64,000 bases of DNA from Escarpia spicata (GCA_963995525.1 OZ023210.1:65274921-65338920); one strand, 5' to 3'; numbered from the stretch's first letter, positions 1-11,888 are shown. A program made the numbers and translations. Notes: generated by a model not told the origin, from the letters alone.

Positions 1-249
<249 letters not shown>

Positions 250-300
250 TAAAAAACATTGTTTCACTTGATAGTTCCTTACAGCGATGTGTTTGCACAG

Positions 301-454
301 GTACAAATGTCCGACGGCGACACGAGAGCTGAAGCAACTTCATTACTCTTACTTTAACATCGACTCGAGCACGGACGTGTTGGACAGTTGGAAGGAGGAC
401 GGCTGCTTTGACGACATTCGCCTAGCCCTGGGCTATCGACTAGTCCTCAAGAAG
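301..454 (+). CDS. Gene 1 exon: DUF4874/DUF4832 junction segment (partial gene)
   Basis: This is an internal exon of a secreted DUF4874-DUF4832 protein whose 5' part lies left of the window. It is bounded by a CACAG acceptor and a GTATCG donor. It is 154 nt long and opens with the last base of a split Arg codon. The translation begins YKCPTATRELKQLHYSYFN, followed by a V-L-D-x-W stretch, G-C-F-D-D-I and L-G-Y-R near the end. That is the signature around the end of DUF4874 and the start of DUF4832. The exon at 47030-47183 is its paralogue with the same length and phase. Domain assignment rests on my memory of the Pfam families; the biochemical function is unknown. Confidence 0.88.
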
Positions 455-1662
455 GTATCGCCCGTGTAGCTTGTGTATTATTTCTCCCGAAATTATTATT
501 TTTTGTTCACCTTCTTAAGAAATATTACGTTTCAACGCAATATAAATGGATAGTGACTGCCGGATGTGTTCAAAAGATTGTTTGGTGAAACCACACAATT
601 TTATTATTATTATTATTGTAAGAAAAAATACCATTACCGGACGGTTTAACTTGATAGTTCTTATGTGACAGTCGTGGTAACAATATTTACAAAATGCAAG
701 AAAATATACAACATCGTTACATAAACACCATAACGCGCTTGCATAGGAACGCCATTGCTTTAGCGCACGTCAAAGGTATTTAACCAGAAACAACCTCGTC
801 ATGCACGTGCTGCAATACACGTTGTATGTTCAAACTATGAATGTTGGAGATAAATTGAAATTCAGGTCCAACGATATTTCCTAGTAGTGATAGTGTACAC
901 TTGTCAAATAATATCCGTACTGTTATCGTATTGGCATGATGGAAGAAACATTGTGTCAGCATCTTATTCATGTTGCCAGGCAACCTTGTCGACGTTATTG
1001 TCTATATGCCAGAGAACACTACATGATACGCATTGGCCACATCGAACGATTTATGTATTTTGCGTTGCAAATAATTGTACGTAGTAATTACAAAAGGTAA
1101 TTCGTAAGTGTTAATTATGTACAATTTGTACGCTTATGTTTTACAATAAACCGCCCACATTTAACTATGACGGTACTACGTACTCAGACATTCTATGTAT
1201 AGACACAGGAGCCGGTTTCCAAAGCATTCGCATCAAGCGCGTCATTTGTACCGGTTGTTCAGTTACTTTATACGTTGTGATTTTAATGACATACCCTAGA
1301 AAACCACGAAACCTTGATAAACAGGAAATAAAGGCGTTACATTTCATTCGTGGAGTCGTAGATTAATCCATGAAAGTTTGGCGCCCGGTGTGAAAGCTGT
1401 CTAGGAAAAACAAAACATTAAGATAACCACTACATACATGCATGCATACACGCATAAACGCATACATGCACACGCACACACGTTCACACGTACATATGCA
1501 CACACGCACACACGTTCGCACGCACGCACACACGCACAGGCGCGCCCACGCACACACATTCACACGAGCGCGCAAACCTGAGTATAGTTAGATGAGCGCT
1601 ATTCAGAATTAGGCAGCTACATATCCTATGTGAATATACTTACGTGAGAATATTTGTTTCAG
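455..1662 (+). other. Intron of gene 1, no other gene seen
   Basis: The short open frames here show no family resemblance or coding periodicity I can recognise. The only structured part is a CA-rich low-complexity tract at about 1435-1572. Confidence 0.7.
1435..1572. repeat. Degenerate CA/CG-rich microsatellite
   Basis: Alternating purine-pyrimidine DNA (CACACG, GCATACAC) inside the gene 1 intron just upstream of the 1663 exon. It is Z-DNA prone in principle. Confidence 0.85.
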
Positions 1663-1787
1663 GCAATCCTGCCTCTGAGCGCTGAGCAGGGAGGCAAGTT
1701 TTGCTTCCATCTGGAGCTGGAGAATGTGGGGTTCGCTGCTCCCTATAAACAGAAGACACTCGAGATCATGCTACGACACAAGACCAG
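1663..1787 (+). CDS. Gene 1 exon: DUF4832 first beta-rich segment
   Basis: This 125-nt exon lies between a TTTCAG acceptor and a GTCAG donor, entering in phase 0 and leaving with two bases of an Arg codon. It encodes AILPLSAEQGGKFCFHLELE followed by N-V-G-F-A-A-P-Y and a Lys/Arg-rich end. The L-x-N-x-G-[FY]-A-A-P-Y pattern is the beta-sandwich-like core of DUF4832 (bacterial relatives have N-x-G-F-A-x-P-Y-N). The gene 2 partner at 53110-53234 has the same length, with most residues identical or similar. Confidence 0.9.
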
Positions 1788-2018
1788 GTCAGTAATAAAA
1801 CGACCTTACATGGAAGAACAAGCGCTAAAATCTGAGTAAAATATATATTGGAAGAATAAGAAAAACAGATGAATATATCTGCGGGAGCACAACAAACTAT
1901 TTCACCAAATCAAAAGAGGATTACATGAAGATAGAGGCGACCCGACGAAGTTCCATTTTAAATCGAATTGCCAACTGGAGCAATCATTTTGAACAACCCC
2001 GTCTATTGTATCTTTCAG

Positions 2019-2136
2019 TGGGCAGTTGCATTCTGCGGCTCTCAGCTATGACTTGATGACGTGGCTACCAGGGGAGACTATCGTCGTAGATACTGCAGCT
2101 AATATGCCAAACGACATTCCAGCCGGCACCTACGAG
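2019..2136 (+). CDS. Gene 1 exon: DUF4832 middle segment
   Basis: This 118-nt exon has a TTTCAG acceptor and a GTAGTG donor. Its first base completes a Ser codon begun in the previous exon. It encodes a segment with Y-D-L-M-T-W-L-P-G, a V-V-D-T-A-A stretch, and ends P-A-G-T-Y-E. The gene 2 partner at 53775-53892 has the same length and shares T-W-L-P-G, I-D-T-A-A and the closing G-x-Y-E. A strand of the DUF4832 sandwich is the likely structure (inference). Confidence 0.88.
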
Positions 2137-2179
2137 GTAGTGTGGTCTGTTTCGTTGCTGTTTTCACCAGTGTTCAGTA

Positions 2180-2428
2180 TTGTGTGTGTGTGTGGGTGTC
2201 TGTGTGTGCGTGCGTGCACATGTGTGTGCGTGTGAGTGTGCGCGCGTGTGTGTGTGAGTGTGTGTATGTGCGCGCGTGTGTGTGCGTGCGTGTGCGCATG
2301 CGTGTGTGTACATGCGTCCATGTTGTGCCTGTGCGCGCGCGTGCGTCCGTGCGTGCGGTGTGTGTGCGTGTGTGTACGTGCATGCGTGCGGTGCGTGTGT
2401 GTTCTGGCATGTGTGTGTACGTATAATA
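2180..2428. repeat. TG-rich degenerate microsatellite
   Basis: About 250 bases of GTGTGTGC/GTGCGTGC immediately downstream of the 2019-2136 exon. The Cys/Val and His/Thr open frames here are not genes. Confidence 0.93.
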
Positions 2429-2669
2429 TTGTAGCATTGGGATTGTGATAAAACTAATATAAATGATATTTATAGCTATCAGAATTAACATGTTGTAGTA
2501 ATGTAGTTAATTATTAACTACATTAATATAATTATGTATGTGCTATACTCTTCCATCACATTTATTAAATCTATGCAAACATAAATTGTCTTTTGATGTT
2601 AATCGCAGAAACCTAAAACGTATGGCTCAACTTGAAGCCACTACTGACACAACGTATATGTACCGACAG

Positions 2670-2789
2670 ATGCTACTGGCGATCAAAGACCAAGTGGCGC
2701 CTCAATTCTCCGACTACAACATCCTGCTGGCGAATGTCGGCGTTCCTGAGAGGAAGAATGGTCTAAACAACCTCCTGCACGACCTCACG
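2670..2789 (+). CDS. Gene 1 exon: DUF4832 C-terminal segment
   Basis: This 120-nt, phase 0-0 exon is preceded by a CGACAG acceptor and followed by GTACGC. It encodes MLLAIKDQVAP, then S-D-Y-N-I-L-L-A-N and G-V-P-E-R-K-N-G-L-N-N-L. The L-x-N-x-G-V-[PW]-E-x-x-x-G-x-N-x-L pattern closes the DUF4832 domain in related proteins. The gene 2 partner is 57575-57694, with the same length. The gene 1 acceptor side is clean, with no minisatellite, unlike gene 2. Confidence 0.88.
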
Positions 2790-3204
2790 GTACGCCTCAC
2801 ACCACGCAGTGCTGCACTGCCATCGAACATATGTATGCTGAATAGAGCGATATATAACGACGTTTATATACACTTGAAGACACGATCTTATTTTCTCTTA
2901 TATCGGAATCTTATCACGACTGTTATTCTTTAAAACGCATTGCTAGATTTTATTATTTTTGTTTGGTCGTTCATATTAGTTACCACCTCGCCTATTAACA
3001 TCCTGTCCAGCATACGCTGCTACTTTGCTGAACTGAGGGAGAGACATTGTTGAGTTGCCACCTAGCGGAGTTGACCTTTCGGTTATAACTCCATTTTAAA
3101 TTAACCTGTTACCATGCAGGTCATCACAAGTGGACATGTACCTAGAAACCAGCGTGTCTAAATACTAAATTATCAACATGTTTAATTGATTCATTATAAC
3201 TGGA
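2790..3204 (+). other. Gene 1 intron, nothing recognised
   Basis: AT-rich intron start between the 2670-2789 exon and the first CR1 insertion. No repeat or open frame of interest. Confidence 0.6.
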
Positions 3205-5445
3205 TATAAAATGCGTTTGTTTAAATGCAAGGAGCATAGTAAACAAAAGAAAAAGAAGTGAACTAAACATTATGGTAGAAGATATTGACTCTCACATAAT
3301 AGGTATGACCGAATCATAGGCAACCACTGATATATCAGATGCCGAATTTGGACTGACAGGGAATGTAATGTTTAGGAAAGATAGGACAGGAAGAAGAGAA
3401 GGTGACGTTTTTCTATATATTAAAGAATCTTTCCAGGCTAATGAAATAAAATGAGAAAGAGAAGCAGATTGCGAAGAAGCTGTTTGGTGTAACACAGTTA
3501 CAGGAAACTCAACGTTAACGGTTGGTTTAATTTATCGAAGTCCAAACATAAGCATAGAAGAGAATGAAAAAGTACAAAACGCTGTAAAGGAAGTGAGCAA
3601 ACGGGACTGTATTACTATGGGGCATTTTAACCATGGGCATGTGTAATGGAAATCTCTACAGAGTACACGGAGTGAGGACCACAAGTTTTTAGTTTTAGAG
3701 CAAGATAGTTTCCTTTCTCAACATGTGCTAGAACCAACAAGGGGAGAGAATGTTTTAGACGTAGTTTTTGTCCTCACAAAATTAATTCGTTGACAATGTC
3801 AGTGTATATGAGACACTGGGGAGTAGTGACCACAACCAGATACATTTTACCATCAAAGTAAAATCAGAAAGGAACAATAAAAAGCAATGCAGCAGACATT
3901 TCCACAAAGGAAGATATACGGACATGAGAAGATATTTAATAAAGATAGACTGGAATAACACACTTAACAACAAGACAGCAACAGAATGCTGGGATATCTT
4001 AAGGAGTGAAACTGAGTGCATCGTCGATCAATTTGTTCTCTTGAAAAAATGGTCCAGAAAGAAACACTTATTGAAAGAAGCCATCAGAAAAATGAAATAA
4101 AAACAACTGACGTGGAAGTCATATAGACGTACTGGAAACAAAGAAGACTACAACATTTATAAAGAAGCACTTAGCCAAGCTACAATTGAAATTATAAATT
4201 TAGCTTGTATTATAAAACATAACAGCAGTAGTTTTTATGCATATTTTCGGAGTAAACAGAAAGTTCAAGATTAGGTCGGTCGTCTAGAAGATAGTGCTGG
4301 AAATATAATATCAGAAGGATTCTTAATGGCAAAAGACCTGAATGAGTTTTTAGATGTTTACCACGGAAGATATCAGTTCACTGTCAGTACCAGGGGCTAA
4401 GTTCAAGGAGGCGGAATCAGACTATTTAAGGCAGTTTATTGTAACTCCAGAAATGGTAGCTAAGAAAATAAGGGCAATGAAGGATAAGGAATCATCAGGA
4501 GTGGATGGGATTCCACCCAAATTATTATTGGTAATTGTAGAACAAATTAGCGTACCGCTTACAACAGTTTTCAACTTGTCATTAGAAGAGGGGTGGTTCC
4601 TTTAGAAGCAAATATTATACCGTTATTTTTAAATGTTCGAGAAACAGTCAAAGAACTACAGACCAGTAAGTTTAACATCGGTGATTTGAAAATTATTAGA
4701 AAGACTAATTAAAGATCACATGGTGTATTTTCTTGTTAAATATAACTTGATAATCCCATCTCAACATGGGTTTCTAAAGCCGAGGTCATGCTTAACAAAA
4801 TTGTGATGTTTTTTGAAGATATCGCTATGTGGGTAGATGAGGAATCACCAGTAGATATCATCTACTTAGATTTTAAGAAAGCTTTCGACAAAATGCCACA
4901 TCAAAGATTACTTACTAAACTAAATTCCCATGGCATAGAAAATTGTATAATTAACTAGATAGAAAAATGGCTGATTGACAGAAGACAACGGGTAGTAGTT
5001 GATGTGGAGGCTTCAAACTGGAAATCGGTTTTGAGTGGGGTACAACAGGGATCAGCACTGGGATCTATATTATTCTTAGTATATATCAGGGATTTGGACC
5101 ATGCTACGCATGCAAGGTGTTGCAATTTGCGGATGGTACAAAAGTGTTTAGAAGGATTAAACGTGATGGAGATGAACAGCATTTACAAGATGATTTTGAC
5201 AGGTTGATTAAATGGTCTGAAAAGTGGAAAAGTTGTTCAATTTTAGGAAATGTAAATGCCTCCACACAGGACATGGTAACGAAGATATACAATAAATATA
5301 CCATGGGGAACTGCACTAAGTACTACTGTAAAAAAGGTGTTGGGGTTAACCATTAGTGCTGATATGAAGGTTTCATAGCAGTGCGGAGTTGCAGCTTCAA
5401 AGGGAAATCAAATCCTTGGATTAATTAGGCGAAATATAGCGTATA
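3205..5445 (+). mobile_element. CR1-type non-LTR retrotransposon, dead, 3' truncated
   Basis: A degenerate copy of the most abundant element in the window. It begins at the endonuclease (a defective I-I-G-M-T-E-S motif near 3300; G-H-F-N-H-G near 3640) and runs into RT. RT landmarks are the finger S-S-G-V-D-G-I-P-P near 4495, Y-L-D-F-K-K-A-F-D-K near 4865, and a damaged F-A-D-G-T where F-A-D-D-T is expected near 5125. Numerous stops and frameshifts make it non-functional. It stops abruptly at 5445 against an oppositely oriented copy. Assignment to the CR1 clade rests on the RT block and on the ORF1 of the longer copy at 20.7 kb. Confidence 0.85.
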
Positions 5446-6405
5446 ATGAGACAAGATTTAGCAAGATTTAACGAGATTGCCACCGGGAGAATTAACTCTA
5501 GGTGGCAGGTGGACAAGGAAGCCTTTTGGCTTATCGAGAGTCCAATCCTTTTTACGTACGTGTATTCCGCCTTTTCTGATGTACGTGTCAGTTTTATTTG
5601 TATACACATTCACGCTACTGGCACACACACACAATCAACAGATAATCTCTTCCAATAATTTAGAGTCCTTTGTGAAAATGAGAACTTTCGTATATCTAAT
5701 CTACACTGCTCCTTTACAAATGTAACGTCATGTCCCCTAGTCCGTCTATCTTTCTTAACTGAGAAAAAAATATGTCTATCAATATTTTGATAACCATTCA
5801 ATATTTAAAAATACGTCTACATGGTCTCCTTTCAATTTTCAAGACTCTAGTGTTGTCAAATCCCATTAATTTTGGTCGTATATCTTAACAAAGATCTCTC
5901 AGTTTGTGTGTCATTTTAATCGCACTCCTCAGTACTCTTTCTAGTGTATCTATAACTTTCTTGCGATATGGCCTCCACGCTTGTATACAATATTGTAAAT
6001 GAGGCCTAACTATTGTTTTGTACAGCGGTATTATTAGTTCTGTTTCTTTATGTGCTATGTTTCGCCTTATCAATTCAAGGATTTGACTTTCATTTGAAGC
6101 TGCAATTCCGCACTGCTCTGAAATCTTCATATCAGCACTAATTGTTAACCCTAAGTCTTTATCTTTTACAATAGTACTTAGTACAGTATCCCCATTGTGT
6201 ATTCTACATCTTCATTCCCATGTCCTGTGTGGAGGCATTTTCGTTTCCCAAAACTGAACAACATCTGCCATTATTCAGACGATTTGATCAACCTTTCAAG
6301 ATCATCGTGTTAATGCTGTCTATCTCCACCACTTTTAATCATTCTATCCACTTTTGTATCATCCGCAACGTTCAACACCTTACTTTTTATATATCATCGT
6401 CCAAA

Positions 6406-6409
<4 letters not shown>

Positions 6410-6473
<64 letters not shown>
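6410..6473. repeat. (TA)n microsatellite
   Basis: About 32 TA units inside the RT region of the reverse CR1 copy, which therefore expanded after the insertion. Confidence 0.97.
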
Positions 6474-6476
<3 letters not shown>

Positions 6477-7596
6477 AACAGAATAGTATATGTCCCAGTA
6501 CTGATTCCCGTGGTACCCCACTCAAAACTGATTTCCAGTTTGAAGCCTCCCCATCAAATACTACCCGTTATCTTCTGTCAATCAGCCATTTTTCTATCCA
6601 GTTAATTATACTATCGCCTTGACATGGGCCTTTAATTTAAGCAGGAATCTTTGGTGGGGCACTTTGTCGAAAGCTTTCTGAAAATCTAAGTAGATACTGT
6701 ACAATGGAGAACACTGCATTAAGTACTGGTGATCCCTCGTCTACCCACTTGGTGATGTCTTCCAAAAAACATAACATATTTGTTAAGCATGATCTCGCTT
6801 TTACAAAATTCATTTTGAGATGGGTTGATCAGGTTATGTTTAACAAGAAAATCCACCATGTGATCTTTAAGTAGTCTTTCTAATAATTTGTAAATCACCG
6901 ATGTCATACTCACGGATCTGTAAATCTCTTACTTGTTTCTCGAACCTTTTAAAATAACGGTATAATGTTTGCTTCATTCCATTCTAAAGGGGATCACTCC
7001 CTCGTTGAATTACAAGTTGAAAACTGTTGAAAGCGGTGTGGTAATTTTTTAAACAATTTCCAATAGTAGTTTGGGTGGAATCCCATCCACTCCAGTTACA
7101 ATTAACTGTCTTAAATAGTCTGATTCCACCCCCTTGAACTTAGCCCCTGGTACAGGCAGTGAACTAATATCTTCTCTGGTAAACATCGAAGTGTAAAACT
7201 CATTCAGATCTTCTGCCATTAAGAATCCCTCTGGTATTATATTTCCAGCACTTTCTTCTAGACGACCGACCTTATCCTGAACTTTCTGTTTGCTCCGAAA
7301 ATATGCATAAAACCTCTTGTTGTTATGTTTATATTACAAGCACATTTTTGTTCATAGCTTCTCTTTGAATTTATAATTTCAGTTTCCACATCATTTGTTT
7401 GTACTTAATTTGTCTAATGGCTTGTTTAGATAAATGTTTCTTTCTGGACCGTTTCCCTTGTTTATTCGATGAAACAAACTTAACGACGATGCATTCAATT
7501 TTACTCGTTATGATATTCCAGCATTACGTTGGTGTTTTATTCTTAAGTGTGTTATTCCAGTCTATTTTTTTTAAATATTTCCTGATGTCCTTTTGT

Positions 7597-8958
7597 GGAA
7601 GTTTCCTATTTCTAACCTCAGCTTTATTTCAAAAATACTAGAAAAGGTTGTAGCAAGTCGTCTAAGGTCTCACATTAGGACAAATGTGTTAACTAATGTG
7701 TCACAATCGGCATATAGACAGTTTCATTCAACAAAGACTTCCCTCTTGAAGGTTCATAATGACATTAACTTGAACATTAATAATGGTAAAGTGACTGCAC
7801 TTACCTTACTAGATCTCTCTGCCGCTTTTGATACGATTGATCTCAGCATTCTCATTGAACGCCTATTAAAGTGGTACGGCATATCTGGCACAGCTCTAAG
7901 CTGGTTTTCTTCATAGCCATCCGATAGATTAGATACCAAACTATAAAGACTGGGAACTGCTTTTCAGCTGCAGTGCCGGCTTTATTTGGTGTTCCCCAGG
8001 GTTCTGTTCTTGGGCCTTTGCTTTTTACTCTTTACACCACGCCATTAAGCTCTGTTATACAAATACATAACTTGGATAATCATCTTGATGCTGATGATAC
8101 TCAGATCTACATTTCGTTGGCTACCACGGATACAAATCGCTCCCTTAACCAACTTAGTGATTGCCTTCAAGACATCTTCCACTGGATGACTGACAGCAAG
8201 TTGAAATTAAATGCAAATAAAACGGAAGTGTGGAATCTAGGAGTGATCTTTGATAGTAACTTTTGCGACAACACATATCTCAAACATGTCGCTGCTGTTT
8301 TTATCATATTCGTGATCTTCGCCGTATTCGCCGGTATATATAATTTTCTGTTTCAAAAACTATTGCAACAGCGCTTGTTAGCAGTAGACTTGACTATTGC
8401 AATTCCCTCCTTTATAATATCGCTAGCAAGGATATCACAAAACTTCAGCGTGTCCAAAATTTTCTAGCAAGAGTCGTTTTTCTCGCTCTGTGCCACTTTT
8501 GAAGTCTTTGCATTGGCTTCCTCTACGATATCGTATAATATTTAAGATCTGTACCATTATATACCAGACACTGTCCAGTAAACAACCATCTTATTTGCAT
8601 TCATTGCTTACTCCTGTAAGAAAACCTATCCAGCTTCGATCATCTAGTTCTGACCTACTTTTTGTTCCTAGAGTCAACACATTGGAACTAGAACTTTTTT
8701 GTTGCTGCACCAACTCTTTGGAATATGCTCCCTCTTACTGTTAGATCAGTCGAAAATATTACAAAATGTTGTCGTCATTTAAAAACTTATCTTTACAATC
8801 TTGCTTATCCCTGGCGCCTTCACCCATCTGTTGACAAATAGAATACAAATAGAATACTGCTTATGGATTTTGAGATTGACCAATTCTTTTGTTTTGATGC
8901 GCCTCTGAGCTTGGTTTTGGATTTAGGCGTAATAGAAGTTGTTTTATTATTATTATGT
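7597..8958 (+). mobile_element. L2-like LINE, degenerate, nested in the reverse CR1 copy
   Basis: This copy closely resembles the intact ORF at 51378-52715. It shows P-I-S-N-L-S-F-I-S-K, T-L-L-D-L-S-A-A-F-D-T-I-D, G-V-P-Q-G-S-V-L-G-P and a mutated D-A-D-D-T catalytic box (Y to D) near 8088. A deletion near 8230 removes a block that the 52-kb copy retains. It ends in an ATTATTATTAT tail, as expected for this clade. CR1 sequence resumes on the far side (about 8961), so this is the younger insertion. Confidence 0.88.
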
Positions 8959-9399
8959 AGAGCTGTTGATCATTCCTTTCTGATTTTATTTTGATGGTAA
9001 ATGTATCTGGTTTAGATCACTACACCCAAGTGGCTAACATATCTTGACTTTATCAACTGATTAATTATGTGATGACAAAACTATATCTGACACATTTTCT
9101 CCCCTGGTTGGTTCTAGCTCATGTTGAGAAAGGAAACTATCTTGTAATAAAACTAACAATTTGTGGTTCTCACTCCCTATACACTGCTGAGATTTCCATT
9201 GTATATGTCCATGGTTAAAGTCCCCTTTAATAATACAGTTCCGTTTGCTCACTTTCCTTCTAGCGTTTTGTACTTTTTCATTTTGTTCTATGGTTATATT
9301 TGGACTTCGATAAACTAACCCAACCGCTGGACTGCTGGACTTAGGCGTGTAAATGTGCTGGTTTCTTGGATGAGTGGGTTTGGTAGACTTAATAATTGT

Positions 9400-9505
9400 T
9401 CAGATCTTGAACACAATGCGATATCGCACAGGCAGCCAACGCTGTGGTGTTAAAATTGGCACTGAGCGAAAAAAGCGACGAGAACTCGTAAGTCGTCTTG
9501 ACAAA
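9400..9505 (-). mobile_element. L2-like LINE fragment (C-terminal RT region)
   Basis: About 105 bases whose reverse strand reads R-R-F-F-R-S-V-P-I-L and W-L-P-V-R-Y-R-I-V-F-K-I. This matches the C-terminal domain of the 52-kb L2-like ORF (S-V-P-L-L-K-S-L-H-W-L-P-V-R-Y-R). It sits about 30 bases upstream of the gene 1 terminal exon. Confidence 0.8.
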
Positions 9506-9537
9506 ATGTGGGAGACATTCCATTGCCTGGTCGACAG

Positions 9538-9705
9538 GTCGGTGATACCGGAGCTCAAGCGGGCGTTGGATGTCCGTATCTGACCACGGTTAAGACCCAG
9601 CCGGAGAGCATTTATACCCGTATACACGACTTTAGCGCAACAACGACAACGACAACAACAACGACAACAACTACTACTGCTACAGCGATGATGCGATTTA
9701 AATAG
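9538..9705 (+). CDS. Gene 1 terminal exon, copy 1, with poly-Thr tail
   Basis: A GTCGACAG acceptor opens a phase 0 exon encoding VGDTGAQAGVGCPYLTTVKT, then Q-P-E-S-I-Y-T-R-I-H-D. A run of about 13 Thr codons (ACA/ACG/ACT) follows, and the exon stops at 9703-9705. The same layout (G-C-P-Y/C-P-H, L-T-x-V, x-N-Y-T-R-x-H) forms the terminal exon of gene 2 at 59529-59642, which identifies it. The Thr run is a coding microsatellite and could be an O-glycosylated stalk (inference). A second copy lies 3 kb downstream. Confidence 0.82.
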   Translation, partial: VGDTGAQAGVGCPYLTTVKTQPESIYTRIHDFSATTTTTTTTTTTTTATAMMRFK

Positions 9706-10145
9706 ATCAGCATTCAAAGGTGAGTGGTAGAATACGTCATTGAGTCACACAACAAGCTTACCCAGTCTTCGTTCCCATTGCACGGAGCTTATGTTCAGCA
9801 GCATCGCAGCGTCACAATGGGGCACTGTTGGGGGTTTGGTGTGAGCCTCCATTGTGCAGTTGGTTGATAGTTCTTTAAATGGATGGCTTCCATCGTTGGT
9901 CATATCCCATGACCGCCCCTGGAATAGTATCTTTGGTGATGTCTCTTGATAATTTAGCACACGTTTATCACTATTTGAAAAATGGTTTTAATTGCCGTGA
10001 TTTAATAGGCGTGCTTAAGTAAAATACCTGCAACAAAACCTGTCAGCTAGTGAGTGAATGTTACCACGGACACGTTGTATCGGGTATCTCAATGCGTTAT
10101 GTAATAAAACACAACAATTGTACATTAATAATACAATTTTAATAA

Positions 10146-10222
10146 TGTAATACTATTACTAATACTACTACTAATACTACTACTATTATTACTAATACTA
10201 CTACTATTAATAATAATAATAA
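10146..10222. repeat. (TAC/TAT/TTA)n trinucleotide tract
   Basis: ATACTACTACTATT-type trinucleotide repeat in the 3' UTR of the first terminal-exon copy. Confidence 0.85.
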
Positions 10223-10733
10223 CCATTACTCATGTGCTTTTTTATTTTAATGTATTTAATGTATTTTTATGGATAAACTAATATTGAAAACAATGGAACC
10301 AAGGTGGCAATACCATAAACGGCAAAACAGAAAATTGACTACTACCACCACCTTGAATGTGGACCAACTTGAACATTGCCTTAATTGTAGGTGCCACGAA
10401 AAAAGACAGTTCACCGGGATCCAACGGCAACAGAGTAGCGTTGTAGTAGCACCGTCACTTATCTGACTTTCAATTTATGCACCTATAAACTCCACATTGT
10501 GTGTGTGCATTTGTGTGTGTATGTGTGCTGTGTGTGTGTTGTGTGTTGAGTTACAACATTGCAATGTGACCCTGGTCATTGTGTCGCGCTTAGTGTGTGT
10601 ACGACTGCATGCTCGTCTGCTCAATCGAGTCAGTAACACGGGAGTGACGTCTGACGTCTGGAAGATCGGTGCGGCACTGCCATTGTGTACAGGACGACCC
10701 TTTGTAATGAGTGCAAAGCGTACTCCCCCCCCC

Positions 10734-10737
<4 letters not shown>

Positions 10738-10772
<35 letters not shown>
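10738..10772. repeat. (CA)n(TA)n microsatellite
   Basis: Short compound dinucleotide tract following a run of nine C. Confidence 0.95.
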
Positions 10773-10777
<5 letters not shown>

Positions 10778-10779
<2 letters not shown>

Positions 10780-11375
10780 CTTAATTCAATTCAATAACTT
10801 TATTCCGGAATATTATATCCATCTAAAATATAGACTAGACTGAATAATAACTGTAACTATATATAAACTTTCGCCAGTGACGACACAGTGGTGATGTGTA
10901 TAATGTATCACTATTCACAATATTCTGTAATATTGTATTGCCCGATTTAGTTACATACGTCATAAAACTATATACGTTTCTGATCAACATTTTGTAGACC
11001 TGTGGATAATCTTCGTGATACAAACATAACTGGCACTGCAATCTCTAGGTTCACTGCACAACAATCTAAAGACATTATTGTATGCTACACACAGGTTTCT
11101 AATTGATTCTGTTCTATAGTTCCACCACAACCGACACGAATATAATGAAGTACAATATGATGTGAACAAAGTACACTTTACAGCTTCTGTACATATAGAA
11201 TGTTCGGATTAAGGCCTTATTCTGAGCGTAGATTCGTTTGTGCTGCCCAGCGATAGTGTCATTGACACTGAGATCTTCCGTCATAATATACCCAAGATAT
11301 TTACATTTGCTAACTCTTGGTAATGTTTCACCATTCAATACACGGTTTGGGATGTGTATATCCTTGAACATTTTA
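10778..11375 (-). mobile_element. Non-LTR retrotransposon 3' remnant
   Basis: Read on the reverse strand, pieces in several frames give K-C-K-Y-L-G-Y-I-M-T near 11290, a R-x-x-Y-A-Q-N-K-A-L-I-R-T-F stretch, L-F-T-S-Y-C-T-S-L-Y near 11160, and L-W-W-N-Y-R and R-V-A-Y-N-N-V-F-R-like residues. This is the C-terminal half of a LINE RT. The element ends at about 10778 in a TTCAATTCAATAACTTTATT motif, the complement of an AATAAAG-type LINE tail. Its clade is not determined. It lies inside the first 3' UTR copy of gene 1. Confidence 0.68.
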
Positions 11376-11387
11376 CAGCAATGTATA

Positions 11388-11406
11388 TGTGTGTATGTAT
11401 GTGTGT

Positions 11407-11502
<96 letters not shown>
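11388..11502. repeat. (TG)n microsatellite
   Basis: About 55 near-perfect TG units. The long poly-His-Thr and poly-Cys-Val open frames over it are spurious. Confidence 0.97.
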
Positions 11503-11882
11503 TTGTGTAACGGGACACGTGTGCACGTGCAAACACACTATATTATTGGGAATGTGGTTCACACTTCATTTACTACACGTGCCATTAATGGACTGCGAGT
11601 TATGTTTGTGCATACACGCATGGTCTTTTTATAGACAACTCCCGATACAAATTACTTTCTGCAGTTAGACTATCATGTGTTTATAGTTTATATATTGATA
11701 TCATTGTTATTAATTAATTAACTAATTAATTAAGTAACTAACTAATTACACGTAAACTGTTTCTTTTTTGTTCATTACTATGGTTATATTTATGAACATG
11801 TACAGGAATACTTATTACTTCCTTATTTTGAGGTGCATTTTATGTTATTACGTATGAAGTGTCACTGTGTGACTTCGCCGAA

Positions 11883-11888
11883 AATAAA
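11883..11888 (+). terminator. Poly(A) signal, terminal-exon copy 1
   Basis: AATAAA inside CGAAAATAAAATCGTATTCC. The same context recurs at 13731-13750 (CGAAAATAAAATCGTGTTCC) in the second copy. Conservation between the duplicates supports a real 3' end. Confidence 0.6.

Larger units (their letters stand above)
5446..9330 (-). mobile_element. CR1-type non-LTR retrotransposon, dead, split by an L2-like insertion
   Basis: Reverse-strand CR1 copy with its 3' end at 5446 (tail complementary to CTTGTTAAATCTTG). Moving right it shows the C-terminal domain near 5610-6130 (I-R-R-N-I-A-H-K-E, I-V-R-P-H-L-Q-Y-C), the RT region near 6550-7200, the linker near 7200-7590 and the endonuclease at 9061-9252 (G-D-F-N-H-G-H-I-Q-W). 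The body is interrupted at about 7597-8958 by an unrelated LINE on the other strand, and a (TA)n tract sits at 6410-6473. Many frameshifts. Confidence 0.82.

Noticed and set aside
11354..11668. Poly Cys-Val and His-Thr open frames at dinucleotide tracts (also 27-245, 2130-2491, 25010-25391)
   Set aside because: Simple-sequence translations without start context or homology.
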